Origin: Achromobacter sp. UMC71
GTDB lineage: Bacteria > Pseudomonadota > Gammaproteobacteria > Burkholderiales > Burkholderiaceae_B
Reading direction: 5' to 3'
Assembly: GCF_014170305.1 (NCBI RefSeq)
Contig: NZ_LZZT01000018.1
Coordinates: forward strand, 248,001 to 312,000
DNA length: 64,000 nucleotides
How positions within the stretch are numbered: the stretch's first letter is position 1; every line of letters starts with the position of its first letter. The position numbers and the translations under genes are program-made. The notes beneath the pieces were generated by a model. It made no database searches. It was not told the origin of the DNA and saw only the letters and a program-made list of their open reading frames with translations. Shown here piece after piece: positions 27,838-36,445 of this stretch.

Positions 27838-29544
27838 CTACAAAACATCACCGGCGTAGTCGGCCAGGCGCGAGCGCTCGCCGCGTTGCAAGGTGACGTG
27901 GCCCGAATGCGGCCAGCCCTTGAAGCGGTCGACCACGAACGTCAGGCCCGAACTGCCTTCGGTCAGGTAGGGCGTATCGATCTGGGCGACGTTGCCCAGG
28001 CAGATCACCTTGGTGCCGGGGCCGGCGCGGGTCACCAGCGTCTTCATCTGCTTGGGCGTCAGGTTCTGGGCCTCGTCGATGATCAGGTACTTGTTCAGGA
28101 AGGTCCGGCCGCGCATGAAGTTCAGGGACTTGACCTTGATGCGCGAACGGATCAGGTCCATGGTGGCGGCGCGCCCCCAGTCCCCGTTGCCTTCGCCTTC
28201 GCCCATGTTCAGGACATCCAGGTTGTCTTCCAGCGCACCCATCCAGGGCAGCATCTTTTCTTCTTCGGTGCCGGGCAGGAAGCCGATGTCTTCACCGACG
28301 GGCACCGTGACGCGGGTCATGATGATTTCGGTGTAGCGCTTGGTTTCCAGTACCTGCGTGATGCCCGCCGCCAGCGCCAGCAGCGTCTTGCCCGTGCCCG
28401 CCTGACCCAGCAGCGACACGAAGTCGCATTCCGGGTTCATCAGCAGGTTCATGGCGAAGTTCTGCTCGCGGTTGCGCGCCGTGATGCCCCAGACGTTGTT
28501 CTTGCCGTGGGTGTAGTCGCGCAGCGTCGCCAGCACCGCCATCTTGCCGCTGACCTCGCGCACCTGGGCATACAGGGGCATCTGGCCTTCGAAATAGACG
28601 AACTGGTTGACCACGAACTGCGAACACAGCGGGCCGTGGATGCGGTAGAAGGTGGTGCCGCCCTGTTGCCAGGATTCGACGTCCTTGCCGTGCTTGTTCC
28701 AGAAGTCCTCGGGCAGCTGCATCACGCCCGAATACATCAGGTCCGAGTCTTCCAGGACGTGGTCGTTGAAGTAGTCTTCCGCGGCCATACCCAGCGCACG
28801 CGCCTTCAGGCGCATGTTGATGTCCTTGGACACCAGGACGACTTCGCGCTGGGGGTATTTTTCCTGCAGGGCCCGCACCACGCCCAGGATCTGGTTGTCG
28901 GCCTTGCCCATGGGCAGGTCCGACGGCAGGGTGCTGTGGATGGCTGTGGTCTGGAACATTAGGCGCCCGGTGGCGTCCTTGTTGCCCAGCTTGGCCAGTT
29001 CCAGCCCTTCGTCGAGCTGGGTCGTGTCCTGCACCAGGGCGTCGAGCGACCGGCTGACCTGGCGGGCGTTGCGCGCCACTTCCGACATGCCCTTTTTCTG
29101 GTGATCCAGTTCTTCGAGCGTCATCATCGGCAGGAAGATGTCGTGCTCTTCGAAGCGGAACAGCGAACTGGGATCGTGCAGCAGCACGTTGGTGTCCAGC
29201 ACGAACAGCTTGCGCGGCGCGTTCTGGGCGCGGGCCTTGCCGCGCTTGGCGGGCGCCGCGGCGGTCTTGGCCGGGTGGGCCTCGGCTCGCGGCGCCGGCG
29301 CGGCTGGCGGCGGGGGAGGCACCTGGCGGGCGGGCGCCGGAATCTGCGCTTTGCGGGCCGGGCTGGCCATGCCTTCGAGTTCGGGCTGCATCAGCAGCTC
29401 GTCTTCGTCGTCCTCGGCCAGGGCGGCCTGGGTATTGGACCGCGCAGCGGCAGTCTTGGGGGTGCGGGCCTGCGCCCGGGCGGTTTCGCCCGAGGGGAAG
29501 GTCAGGATGGCTGCGGGGCGGGTAGGCAACTTCGGAAGCGGCAT
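27838..29544 (-). CDS. PIN domain-PhoH ATPase
   Basis: A 568-residue protein joining an N-terminal PIN nuclease domain (LFVLDTNVLLHDP with its metal-binding Asp, LEELDHQKKG and VLVSKDINMRLKA, about residues 115-270) to a C-terminal PhoH-type P-loop ATPase (GQAGTGKTLLALAAG, then LIIDEAQNLTP). Such proteins (PhoH2-like) are thought to be RNA helicases/ribonucleases. The first 110 residues are a low-complexity Pro/Ala linker. The ATG at 29544 was preferred over an in-frame GTG three codons upstream because GGAGAG lies too close to the latter. Its family has antitoxin-linked members elsewhere, but no such partner is seen here. Confidence 0.9.
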   Translation of the reverse strand: MPLPKLPTRPAAILTFPSGETARAQARTPKTAAARSNTQAALAEDDEDELLMQPELEGMASPARKAQIPAPARQVPPPPPAAPAPRAEAHPAKTAAAPAKRGKARAQNAPRKLFVLDTNVLLHDPSSLFRFEEHDIFLPMMTLEELDHQKKGMSEVARNARQVSRSLDALVQDTTQLDEGLELAKLGNKDATGRLMFQTTAIHSTLPSDLPMGKADNQILGVVRALQEKYPQREVVLVSKDINMRLKARALGMAAEDYFNDHVLEDSDLMYSGVMQLPEDFWNKHGKDVESWQQGGTTFYRIHGPLCSQFVVNQFVYFEGQMPLYAQVREVSGKMAVLATLRDYTHGKNNVWGITARNREQNFAMNLLMNPECDFVSLLGQAGTGKTLLALAAGITQVLETKRYTEIIMTRVTVPVGEDIGFLPGTEEEKMLPWMGALEDNLDVLNMGEGEGNGDWGRAATMDLIRSRIKVKSLNFMRGRTFLNKYLIIDEAQNLTPKQMKTLVTRAGPGTKVICLGNVAQIDTPYLTEGSSGLTFVVDRFKGWPHSGHVTLQRGERSRLADYAGDVL

Positions 29545-29602
29545 ATGCGTCACTCTCCAGTATGGGCCGGCTATAGCGCCTGACGGGTGTTCCTGTGCAC
29601 GG

Positions 29603-30067
29603 CTAACCGATGCTTTTTGCGGCCTGCAGGACTTCCTTGGCGTGGTTCGGGACCTTCACCCCGCGCCACTCCTGCACCAGCACGCCATAGGCATCGATCA
29701 AAAAGGTGCTGCGCTCGATGCCGCGCACCTGCTTGCCGTACATGTTCTTCTGCTTGATGACGCCGTACAGGTTACAGACGGTTTCGTCGGCGTCGGAGAT
29801 GAGAGGGAAAGGAAGCTCGTACTTGGCCTTGAAGTTCTCGTGCGACTTCAACGAATCGCGCGAGATTCCGACCACCACGGCGCTGGCCGACAGGAAGTCG
29901 GCGTGCAGGTCGCGGAAATCCTGGCTTTCGGTGGTGCAGCCAGGGGTGTTGTCCTTGGGATAGAAGTACAGGATCACGGCGCGGCCCTGGCATTGTTCCA
30001 GGCTGATCGGACCAATGGTGCTTTCAGCGGTGAACAGCGGGGCGGGTTTGCCTATGCTCGGCGTCAT
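29603..30067 (-). CDS. bcp: Peroxiredoxin (Bcp type)
   Basis: A 154-residue thiol peroxidase that reduces hydroperoxides in the cytoplasm. FYPKDNTPGCTTESQDFRD holds the peroxidatic Cys. Many Bcp proteins have a resolving Cys five residues later, but here that position is not Cys, so it would work as a 1-Cys enzyme or use the Cys in ETVCNLYGV. The start overlaps the stop of the upstream gene by 4 bp (ATGA), which indicates an operon. Confidence 0.92.
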   Translation of the reverse strand: MTPSIGKPAPLFTAESTIGPISLEQCQGRAVILYFYPKDNTPGCTTESQDFRDLHADFLSASAVVVGISRDSLKSHENFKAKYELPFPLISDADETVCNLYGVIKQKNMYGKQVRGIERSTFLIDAYGVLVQEWRGVKVPNHAKEVLQAAKSIG

Positions 30068-30525
30068 GTCTGGGATTCTCCGTTGGGGGGGATGAGGGCG
30101 ACGACCACGCGCCGGCCCTCCGCCATCAGGATGTTGTAGGTGCGAGAGGCGGCGTGGGTGTCCATGATTTCCACGCCGATGCCCGCCGCCAACAGGGGAC
30201 GCAGCACTTCGGGACGCAGGAACTGTTGCCGGGCGCCCGTACCCACCAGCAGCACTTCGGGCGCGTTGGCCGGGCGGCTGGGGGTGGCTTCGGGTTCGTC
30301 CAGGAAAGCCAACGGGTCACGGACGGGCTCGGACAATCCGGCCGCCTGATGCAAGAGGGGGGAGGTGATGTCGGCCGGCGACTCTACGGGCCAATGGGTA
30401 ACTTCGCCTTCGGGGCCAAAAGCGACCGAGGAGGAAAAACGTACCTGGTTGACCTCGATATAGCCGTCACCATAGGCGGTGACGGTGTTCAGAGCGGCCG
30501 TCGCAGGATCGGTATGCAGCTTCAA
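30064..30525 (-). CDS. Mth938-like domain protein (DUF498)
   Basis: A 153-residue cytoplasmic protein of the Mth938/DUF498 family (also related to NDUFAF3). The stretches VLLVGTGARQQFLRPEVLRP and GIGVEIMDTHAASRTYNILM are typical. The bacterial function is unknown. Translation starts at TTG (30525), supported by GGAG six bases upstream. It overlaps bcp by 4 bp and is divergent from alaC. Confidence 0.85.
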   Translation of the reverse strand: MKLHTDPATAALNTVTAYGDGYIEVNQVRFSSSVAFGPEGEVTHWPVESPADITSPLLHQAAGLSEPVRDPLAFLDEPEATPSRPANAPEVLLVGTGARQQFLRPEVLRPLLAAGIGVEIMDTHAASRTYNILMAEGRRVVVALIPPNGESQT

Positions 30526-30553
30526 TAAATACTCCGGCTTTATGCGTCCGATA

Positions 30554-30576
30554 ATACCGCATCAGCATGGCGGTAT
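30554..30576. promoter_or_regulatory. Inverted repeat between the Mth938-type gene and alaC
   Basis: ATACCGC (30554-30560) and GCGGTAT (30570-30576) form a perfect 7-bp dyad with a 9-bp spacer. GATAAT overlaps its left edge and could be a -10 box, so the dyad is placed like an operator. No regulator can be named. Confidence 0.4.
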
Positions 30577-30760
30577 GTTGCGCTGAATCCACTGGGGAAA
30601 TAGGGCCTTTTCAGCCCCATTTGCCGCCTAGGCGTCCTTGCGCTAGATTACAGGGTTTTGTTGCGCTGCAATCGTTTGCTGGCGCGGCTTTTGAGCCCGT
30701 TTCCCCTTTGCGCCTTCGCGCCCTGGTTTTTTTGCCCCTTCGCCCCTAAGGATTCCCATC

Positions 30761-31948
30761 ATGAGGAAGTTCTCTCGCATTGAGCGTTTGCCCCCGTACG
30801 TTTTCAACATTACCGGCGAGCTCAAGATGGCGGCCCGTAGGCGCGGCGAGGACATCATCGACATGTCGATGGGCAATCCGGACGGCGCCACCCCCAAGCA
30901 CATCGTCGACAAGATGGTCGAGGCCACCATGCGCCCGACCACCCATGGCTATTCGGTGTCCAAAGGCATTCCGCGTCTGCGCAAGGCGATCTGTGACTGG
31001 TACCAGCGCCGCTACGCGGTCGAGTTCGACCCCGATTCCGAAGCCATCGTCACCATCGGCTCCAAGGAAGGCCTGGCCCACTTGATGCTGGCCACCCTGG
31101 ACCGCGGCGACACGGTGCTGGTGCCCAACCCCAGCTACCCCATCCATATTTATGGCGCCGTGATCGCCGGCGCCAACATCCGCTCCGTGCGCATGACGCC
31201 GGGCGTGGATTTCTTCGAGGAACTCGAGCGCGCCGTGCGCGAGTCGATCCCGAAGCCCAAGATGATGGTGCTGGGCTTTCCCAGCAACCCCACCGCCCAG
31301 TGCGTCGACCTGTCGTTCTTCGAACGCGTGGTGGCGCTGGCCAAGGAACACGATATCCTGGTGGTGCACGACCTGGCCTACGCCGACATCACCTTCGACG
31401 GCTATGTCGCGCCCTCGATCATGCAGGTGCCCGGCGCGCGCGATGTCGCGGTCGAGTTCTTCACCATGAGCAAAAGCTACAACATGGCGGGCTGGCGCAT
31501 CGGCTACATGGTCGGCAACCGCGAGCTGGTCAACGCGCTGGCGCGCATCAAGAGCTATCACGACTACGGTACGTTCACGCCGATCCAGGTGGCATCCATC
31601 GCCGCCCTGGACGGCCCGCAGGACTGCGTGAACGAGATCGTGGCGCAGTACCAAAGCCGCCGCGACGTGCTCGTGCGCGGTCTGCATGAAGCAGGTTGGA
31701 ATGTGGAAATTCCCAAGGCGTCCATGTACATCTGGGCGCAGATCCCCGAACCCTACAGGGCGATGGGCTCTTTGGAATTTGCCAAGCGTGTCCTGTCGGA
31801 TGCGAAAGTGGCCGTGTCCCCCGGGATCGGCTTCGGCGAGTATGGCGACGAATACGTGCGCTTCGCTCTTATCGAAAACGAGCAGCGCACCCGCCAGGCG
31901 GTGCGCGGCATCAAGGATATGTTCCGCAAGGACGGTCTGCTGAAGTAG
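30761..31948 (+). CDS. alaC: PLP-dependent aminotransferase, glutamate-pyruvate (AlaC-type)
   Basis: A 395-residue fold-type I aminotransferase. It has the PLP-binding segments [33 protein letters not shown] and [10 protein letters not shown], and the Schiff-base lysine in [17 protein letters not shown]. The sequence fits AlaC (alanine transaminase, pyruvate + glutamate). In betaproteobacteria this gene commonly sits before hom and thrC, as it does here, which links it to aspartate-family amino-acid supply. AAGGAT lies 9 bases upstream of the ATG. Confidence 0.9.
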   Translation: MRKFSRIERLPPYVFNITGELKMAARRRGEDIIDMSMGNPDGATPKHIVDKMVEATMRPTTHGYSVSKGIPRLRKAICDWYQRRYAVEFDPDSEAIVTIGSKEGLAHLMLATLDRGDTVLVPNPSYPIHIYGAVIAGANIRSVRMTPGVDFFEELERAVRESIPKPKMMVLGFPSNPTAQCVDLSFFERVVALAKEHDILVVHDLAYADITFDGYVAPSIMQVPGARDVAVEFFTMSKSYNMAGWRIGYMVGNRELVNALARIKSYHDYGTFTPIQVASIAALDGPQDCVNEIVAQYQSRRDVLVRGLHEAGWNVEIPKASMYIWAQIPEPYRAMGSLEFAKRVLSDAKVAVSPGIGFGEYGDEYVRFALIENEQRTRQAVRGIKDMFRKDGLLK

Positions 31949-31954
31949 GGCCCC

Positions 31955-32036
31955 CGGTAGGGGTCCCCCCCGTAGCGCTGCGCGCTTCCCCCCAGGGGGC
32001 ATGCTGGCGGACCGGCGGAGCCGGATCCGCGGCATC
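31955..32036. repeat. Intergenic GC-rich palindromic repeat (alaC-hom gap)
   Basis: The gap contains TAGCGCTGCGCGCTTCCCCC followed by CAGGGGGCATGCTGGCGG and a GGACCGGCGGAGCCGGATCC dyad. The CCCCC...GGGGGC core and flanks resemble the repeats at 10756 and 27767, in a diverged form. Confidence 0.45.
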
Positions 32037-32099
32037 CCGATCGGGGGCCGAGCCTGTTGACCGCACTTGTTTCTTGCGTGAGCAATTTGGAGAAATGAA

Positions 32100-33443
32100 A
32101 TGAATTCCCCTCAACGCCCGCCCGCCGAGGGCGCCGCGATGAATCCCATGAAAGTGGGCCTGCTCGGTCTGGGCGTGGTTGGCGGCGGCACCTGGACCGT
32201 GCTGTCGCGCAATGCGGAAGAGATCGCGCGCCGCGCGGGCCGCCGCATTGAAGTCACCCGCGTCGCCGTGCGCGACGTGGCCAAGGCGCGCGCCCGCGTC
32301 GGCGACGCGCTGCGTGTCGATACCGATGTGCACGCACTGGTGCGCGATCCCGACATCGACATCGTCGTCGAGCTGATCGGCGGCGACACCCTGGCACTGG
32401 AGCTGGTGCTTGAAGCCATCGCCAACGGCAAGCACGTGGTCACGGCCAACAAGGCCCTGCTGGCCAAGCATGGCAACGAGATCTTCGCCGCGGCGTCCGA
32501 GCGCGGCGTGATGGTGGCGTTCGAGGCCGCGGTGGCCGGCGGCATCCCCATCATCAAGGCCATCCGCGAAGGCCTGACCGCCAACCGCATCCAGTGGGTC
32601 GCCGGCATTATCAACGGCACCACCAACTTCATCCTGTCCGAAATGCGTTCGCGCGGCCTGCCTTTCGCCGACGTCTTGGCCGAAGCCCAGCGCCTGGGCT
32701 ACGCCGAGGCCGACCCCACCTTCGACGTGGAGGGCGTGGACGCCGCGCACAAGCTGACCCTGCTGGCCTCGCTGGCCTTCGGCGTGCCGGTCCAGTTTGA
32801 CCGCGCCTACATCGAAGGCATCTCGCAACTGGCCGCCGAAGACATCGAGCACGCCGAACGCCTGGGCTACCGCATCAAGCTGCTGGGCATCACCAAGCGC
32901 CGTCCCGACGGCATCGAGCTGCGCGTGCATCCGGCGCTGGTGCCGGCCGAGCGCCTGCTGGCCAACGTCGAAGGCGCGATGAACGCCGTGCTGGTCAAGG
33001 GCGACGCCGTCGGCCCCACGCTGTATTACGGCCAGGGCGCGGGCGAAGAGCCCACTGCCTCGGCCGTGGTGGCCGACCTGGTCGATGTGACCCGCCTGCA
33101 TACGGCGGATCCGGGTAACCGCGTGCCGCACCTGGCCTTCCAGCCGGACGCCATGTCCGACACGCCGATCCTGTCGATCGAACAGGTCAGCACGTCTTAC
33201 TACCTACGCCTGCGCGTGGACGACCAGCCGGGCGTGCTGGCCGATATCGCCCGCATCCTGGCCGACCGCTCGATCTCGATCGGGTCGATGATCCAGCAGC
33301 CCTCGCATATCGGCGGCGCGGACATCATCTTCCTGACGCACGAAGCGGTGGAAGGCAACGTCAATCAAGCCATCGAGCGCATCGAGGCCTTGCCGTTCGT
33401 CCGGTCCAAGGTCACGCGCCTGCGCGTGGAACACCTGGCATGA
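32100..33443 (+). CDS. hom: Homoserine dehydrogenase
   Basis: Reduces aspartate-semialdehyde to homoserine for threonine and methionine synthesis. The 447-residue protein has a Rossmann NAD(P) site (VGLLGLGVVGGGTW), the catalytic domain segments GIINGTTNFILSEM and GYAEADPTFDVEGVDAAHKL, and a C-terminal ACT domain (YYLRLRVDDQPGVLADIARI) for feedback by threonine. The ATG at 32100 has TTGGAGA eight bases upstream; a start 13 codons later (MNPMKV) is possible. No threonine-rich leader peptide is seen upstream. Confidence 0.97.
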   Translation: MNSPQRPPAEGAAMNPMKVGLLGLGVVGGGTWTVLSRNAEEIARRAGRRIEVTRVAVRDVAKARARVGDALRVDTDVHALVRDPDIDIVVELIGGDTLALELVLEAIANGKHVVTANKALLAKHGNEIFAAASERGVMVAFEAAVAGGIPIIKAIREGLTANRIQWVAGIINGTTNFILSEMRSRGLPFADVLAEAQRLGYAEADPTFDVEGVDAAHKLTLLASLAFGVPVQFDRAYIEGISQLAAEDIEHAERLGYRIKLLGITKRRPDGIELRVHPALVPAERLLANVEGAMNAVLVKGDAVGPTLYYGQGAGEEPTASAVVADLVDVTRLHTADPGNRVPHLAFQPDAMSDTPILSIEQVSTSYYLRLRVDDQPGVLADIARILADRSISIGSMIQQPSHIGGADIIFLTHEAVEGNVNQAIERIEALPFVRSKVTRLRVEHLA

Positions 33444-33469
33444 GACATTCCCACCCCCGAGGCGCCTGC

Positions 33470-33520
33470 GGCGCGTCCCCCTCAAGGCGACGCCGACAGC
33501 GGCCCGGCTCGGGTGGGACG
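33470..33520. repeat. Intergenic GC-rich repeat (hom-thrC gap)
   Basis: CGTCCCCCTCAAGGCGACG and AGCGGCCCGGCTCGGG lie between hom and thrC. This is a degraded relative of the palindromic repeat at 10756-10800, with the same GGCCCGGC end. Confidence 0.35.
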
Positions 33521-33543
33521 CGGTGCATTGTGGAGTCAACGAT

Positions 33544-34953
33544 ATGAAATACATTTCCACCCGGGGGGGCATGGCCCCCCAGCCGTTCTCCGACATCCTG
33601 CTCGAAGGGCTGGCGCCGGATGGCGGCCTGGCCGTGCCGGAACTACTGCCCCAGATCTCGGCGGAAACGCTCGAGTCCTGGCGTGGGCTGCCGTATGCCG
33701 ACCTGGCGTTCGAGGTCCTGTCGCGGTTCGCCACCGACATCCCGGCCGACGATCTGCGCCGCCTGACCCGCGCCGCCTACACCTCGCAGATCTTCAATAG
33801 CGAAGACATCGTCCCGTTGCGTCCGCTGGACAACGGCCTGTCGCTGCTGGGCCTGTCCGAGGGGCCGACCCTGGCCTTCAAGGACATGGCCATGCAGTTC
33901 CTGGGCCAGGTGTTCGAGTACGTGCTGACCCAGCGCAACACCACGCTCAACATCGTGGGCGCGACCTCGGGCGACACCGGTTCGGCCGCCGAATACGCGC
34001 TGCGCGGCAAGCGCGGCGTGGCCGTGTTCATGCTGTCGCCGCATGGCCGCATGAGCGCGTTCCAGCGCGCCCAGATGTACTCGCTGCAAGACGAGAACAT
34101 CCACAACATCGCCGTGCGCGGCGTGTTCGACGAGGCCCAGGACATCGTCAAGGCCTTGGCCAGCGATCTGGCCTTCAAGTCCAAGTACCGCCTGGGCGCA
34201 GTCAACTCCATCAACTGGGCACGCATCGCCGCCCAGGTGGTGTACTACTTCCACGGCTGGTTGCGCGCCACCGACAAGCCCGGCCAACAGGTGTCGTTCG
34301 CCGTGCCCTCGGGCAACTTCGGCAACATCCTGTCCGGCCATATCGCGCGCAGCATGGGCCTGCCCGTGCGCCGCCTGGTGTTGGCCACGAACGAGAACAA
34401 CGTGCTGGAAGAATTCTTCCGTACTGGCGTTTATCGTCCGCGTCCCGCCGAGCAGACCTACGCCACCTCCAGCCCGTCGATGGACATCTCGCGCGCCTCG
34501 AACTTCGAGCGTTTCGTCTTCGACCTGGTCGGCCGCGACGCCGCCCGCGTCAAGGCGCTGTGGTCGGACCTGGCGCGCGATGGCTTCTTCGACCTGTCGG
34601 CCCTGAAGCCGCAGTTCGAGGAACGCTACGGCTTCGTCTCGGGCGCCAGCTCGCACGAAGATCGCCTGGCCACGATCCGCTCGCTGTACGACCAGACCGG
34701 CGTGCTGGTCGATCCGCACACTGCCGACGGCGTCAAGGTCGCGCGCGACCACGTCGAGCCTGGCGTGCCGATGCTGGTGCTGGAAACCGCCTTGCCGGCC
34801 AAGTTTTCGGAAACCATCGAGGCTGCGCTGGGCCGTCCGGCCACGCCCCCGGGCAATCTGGCCAATCTGGAATCCCTGCCGCAACGTGTCGAGATCATGG
34901 ACTGCGATCTTGCCGCCGTGCGCGGCTACATCGAGGCGCACGCCAAGGTGTAA
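33544..34953 (+). CDS. thrC: Threonine synthase
   Basis: Converts O-phosphohomoserine to threonine with PLP. The 469-residue protein shows KYISTRGGMAPQPFSDILLE at its start, the PLP lysine in LAFKDMAMQFLG, the phosphate-binding GATSGDTGSAAEYAL, and VPSGNFGNILSG. It is the proteobacterial long form. The ATG at 33544 has GTGGAGTC upstream, better than the frame's earlier ATG. It follows hom by 100 bp and ends at a strong terminator, so hom-thrC is one unit. Confidence 0.97.
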   Translation: MKYISTRGGMAPQPFSDILLEGLAPDGGLAVPELLPQISAETLESWRGLPYADLAFEVLSRFATDIPADDLRRLTRAAYTSQIFNSEDIVPLRPLDNGLSLLGLSEGPTLAFKDMAMQFLGQVFEYVLTQRNTTLNIVGATSGDTGSAAEYALRGKRGVAVFMLSPHGRMSAFQRAQMYSLQDENIHNIAVRGVFDEAQDIVKALASDLAFKSKYRLGAVNSINWARIAAQVVYYFHGWLRATDKPGQQVSFAVPSGNFGNILSGHIARSMGLPVRRLVLATNENNVLEEFFRTGVYRPRPAEQTYATSSPSMDISRASNFERFVFDLVGRDAARVKALWSDLARDGFFDLSALKPQFEERYGFVSGASSHEDRLATIRSLYDQTGVLVDPHTADGVKVARDHVEPGVPMLVLETALPAKFSETIEAALGRPATPPGNLANLESLPQRVEIMDCDLAAVRGYIEAHAKV

Positions 34954-34980
34954 AGGCTGCTTGCGGATGTATTGGGTTGC

Positions 34981-35016
34981 AACCCCTCGCCGGTGTAGGC
35001 CGCGAGGGGTTTTTTA
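34981..35016 (+). terminator. Intrinsic terminator after thrC
   Basis: AACCCCTCGC (34981-34990) pairs with GCGAGGGGTT (35002-35011), followed by seven T to 35016. Confidence 0.92.
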
Positions 35017-35107
35017 CGTTCTTACGCACTTTGGCCACAACCCGTCACTTTTCAAGCGCCATCATCCGATACAGTGATTTCACCATTCACACTCGGAGAA
35101 CACGCCC

Positions 35108-35329
35108 ATGAACCTGAAGACCATGACGTTGGCCCTGGTGGTGACCGGAGTAGGGGTGCTGGCCGGATGCTCGTCGCCCTCGGTCATTCAGCAACGGGAC
35201 GGGACCTCGACCGTTACGCCCGATGCGCCCAGCTACGACAAGAAGTCGGGCATGTACGAATACGACAAGGACGGCAAGAAGGTCCAGATCAACAAGGACG
35301 ATGTGAAATCCATCGAAGAGGTCAAGTAA
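35108..35329 (+). CDS. YgdI/YgdR-family small lipoprotein
   Basis: A 73-residue lipoprotein with signal peptide and lipobox VLAGC (Cys21). The body, TPDAPSYDKKSGMYEYDKDG with KKVQINKDDVKSIEE, is the DUF903 (YgdI/YgdR) pattern, a small SH3-like fold in the envelope. The function is unknown. It has CGGAGAAC upstream and stands alone between two terminators. Confidence 0.88.
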   Translation: MNLKTMTLALVVTGVGVLAGCSSPSVIQQRDGTSTVTPDAPSYDKKSGMYEYDKDGKKVQINKDDVKSIEEVK

Positions 35330-35350
35330 GCGCGGCGCTTGTCCGCCATG

Positions 35351-35380
35351 CAAAAAGCCCGGCCTAGGCCGGGCTTTTTG
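35351..35380. terminator. Bidirectional terminator between the lipoprotein gene and fbp
   Basis: Positions 35351-35380 are a perfect 30-bp palindrome centred on CTAG, with AAAAAGCCCGGCC on one side and its complement on the other. It gives an A-run and T-run in both directions and so ends both convergent transcripts. Confidence 0.95.
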
Positions 35381-35409
35381 CTGCGTCTTGCGTGCAAACG
35401 CAGGGCTTA

Positions 35410-36435
35410 TTACTTGGCTTGGGCCGCGGCCTCGGCGTGGTAGCGGCCCACGCGTTCGACTTCGTTCTTCGAACCCAGGATGACGCTGACGCGCTGGTGC
35501 AGTTTGTCGGGCTGGATATCCATGATGCGCTGCTCGCCGTTGATCGACGCGCCACCGGCCTGCTCGATGAGGAAGCTCATGGGATTGGCTTCATACATCA
35601 GGCGCAGCTTGCCGGCCTTGCCCGGCTCGCGCGCATCCCAGGGGTACATGAAGATGCCGCCGCGGGTCAGGATGCGATGCACGTCCGCCACCATCGAGGC
35701 GATCCAGCGCATGTTGTAGTCCTTGCCCAGGGGGCCGGTGGCGCCGGCCAGGCAATCGTCGACGTAGCGCTTGACCGGGGCGGCCCAGTGCCGCATGTTG
35801 GACATGTTGATCGCGAATTCCTTGGTGTCTTCCGGCACGCGGATGTTCTCGTGCGTCAGCACCCACGAGCCCATTTCGCGATCCAGCGTGAAGCCCACCA
35901 CGCCGTTGCCGATGGTCAGCACCAGCATGGTCTGCGGGCCGTACACCGCATAGCCCGCCACCACCTGCTTGTTGCCCGGCTGCAGGAAGTCGGCTTCGCA
36001 GACGGGGGCGCCCGACACGTTATGCGGCGCTTGCAGCACCGAGAAAATGGTGCCGATCGACACGTTCACGTCGATGTTGGACGAGCCATCCAGGGGATCG
36101 AACAGCAGCAGATATTCGCCCTTGGGGTAGCGGTTCGGGATCAGATGGATGGTTTCCATCTCTTCCGAGGCCATGGCCGCCAGGTGGCCGCCCCATTCGT
36201 TGGCTTCGAGCAGGATCTCGTTGGACAGCACGTCCAGCTTCTTCTGGACTTCGCCCTGCACGTTCTCGCTTTCGAGGCTGCCCAGGACGCCGCCCAGGGC
36301 GCCCTTGCTGACCGCATGGCTGATCGCCTTGCAGGCGCGCGCGACGACCTCGATGAGCAGCCGCACTTCGGGGGCCAGGGCCTGGGCGGAGCGTTGCTGC
36401 TCCACCAGATATTGGGTAAGTGTTTTACGTTTCAA
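35410..36435 (-). CDS. fbp: Fructose-1,6-bisphosphatase class I
   Basis: Hydrolyses fructose-1,6-bisphosphate to fructose-6-phosphate in gluconeogenesis. The 341-residue protein has the metal/substrate motif [35 protein letters not shown] and GGIFMYPWD, and the C-terminal [20 protein letters not shown] signature. Translation starts at TTG (36435), with GGAG six bases upstream. It follows pepN by 10 bp on the minus strand, so the two are co-transcribed. Confidence 0.96.
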   Translation of the reverse strand: MKRKTLTQYLVEQQRSAQALAPEVRLLIEVVARACKAISHAVSKGALGGVLGSLESENVQGEVQKKLDVLSNEILLEANEWGGHLAAMASEEMETIHLIPNRYPKGEYLLLFDPLDGSSNIDVNVSIGTIFSVLQAPHNVSGAPVCEADFLQPGNKQVVAGYAVYGPQTMLVLTIGNGVVGFTLDREMGSWVLTHENIRVPEDTKEFAINMSNMRHWAAPVKRYVDDCLAGATGPLGKDYNMRWIASMVADVHRILTRGGIFMYPWDAREPGKAGKLRLMYEANPMSFLIEQAGGASINGEQRIMDIQPDKLHQRVSVILGSKNEVERVGRYHAEAAAQAK

Positions 36436-36445
36436 AAGGTTCTCC

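Noticed and set aside
32037-32100. A threonine-type leader peptide before hom
   Set aside because: No Thr/Ile-rich short frame or terminator/antiterminator pair is visible; the gap is a repeat plus a plain ribosome site.
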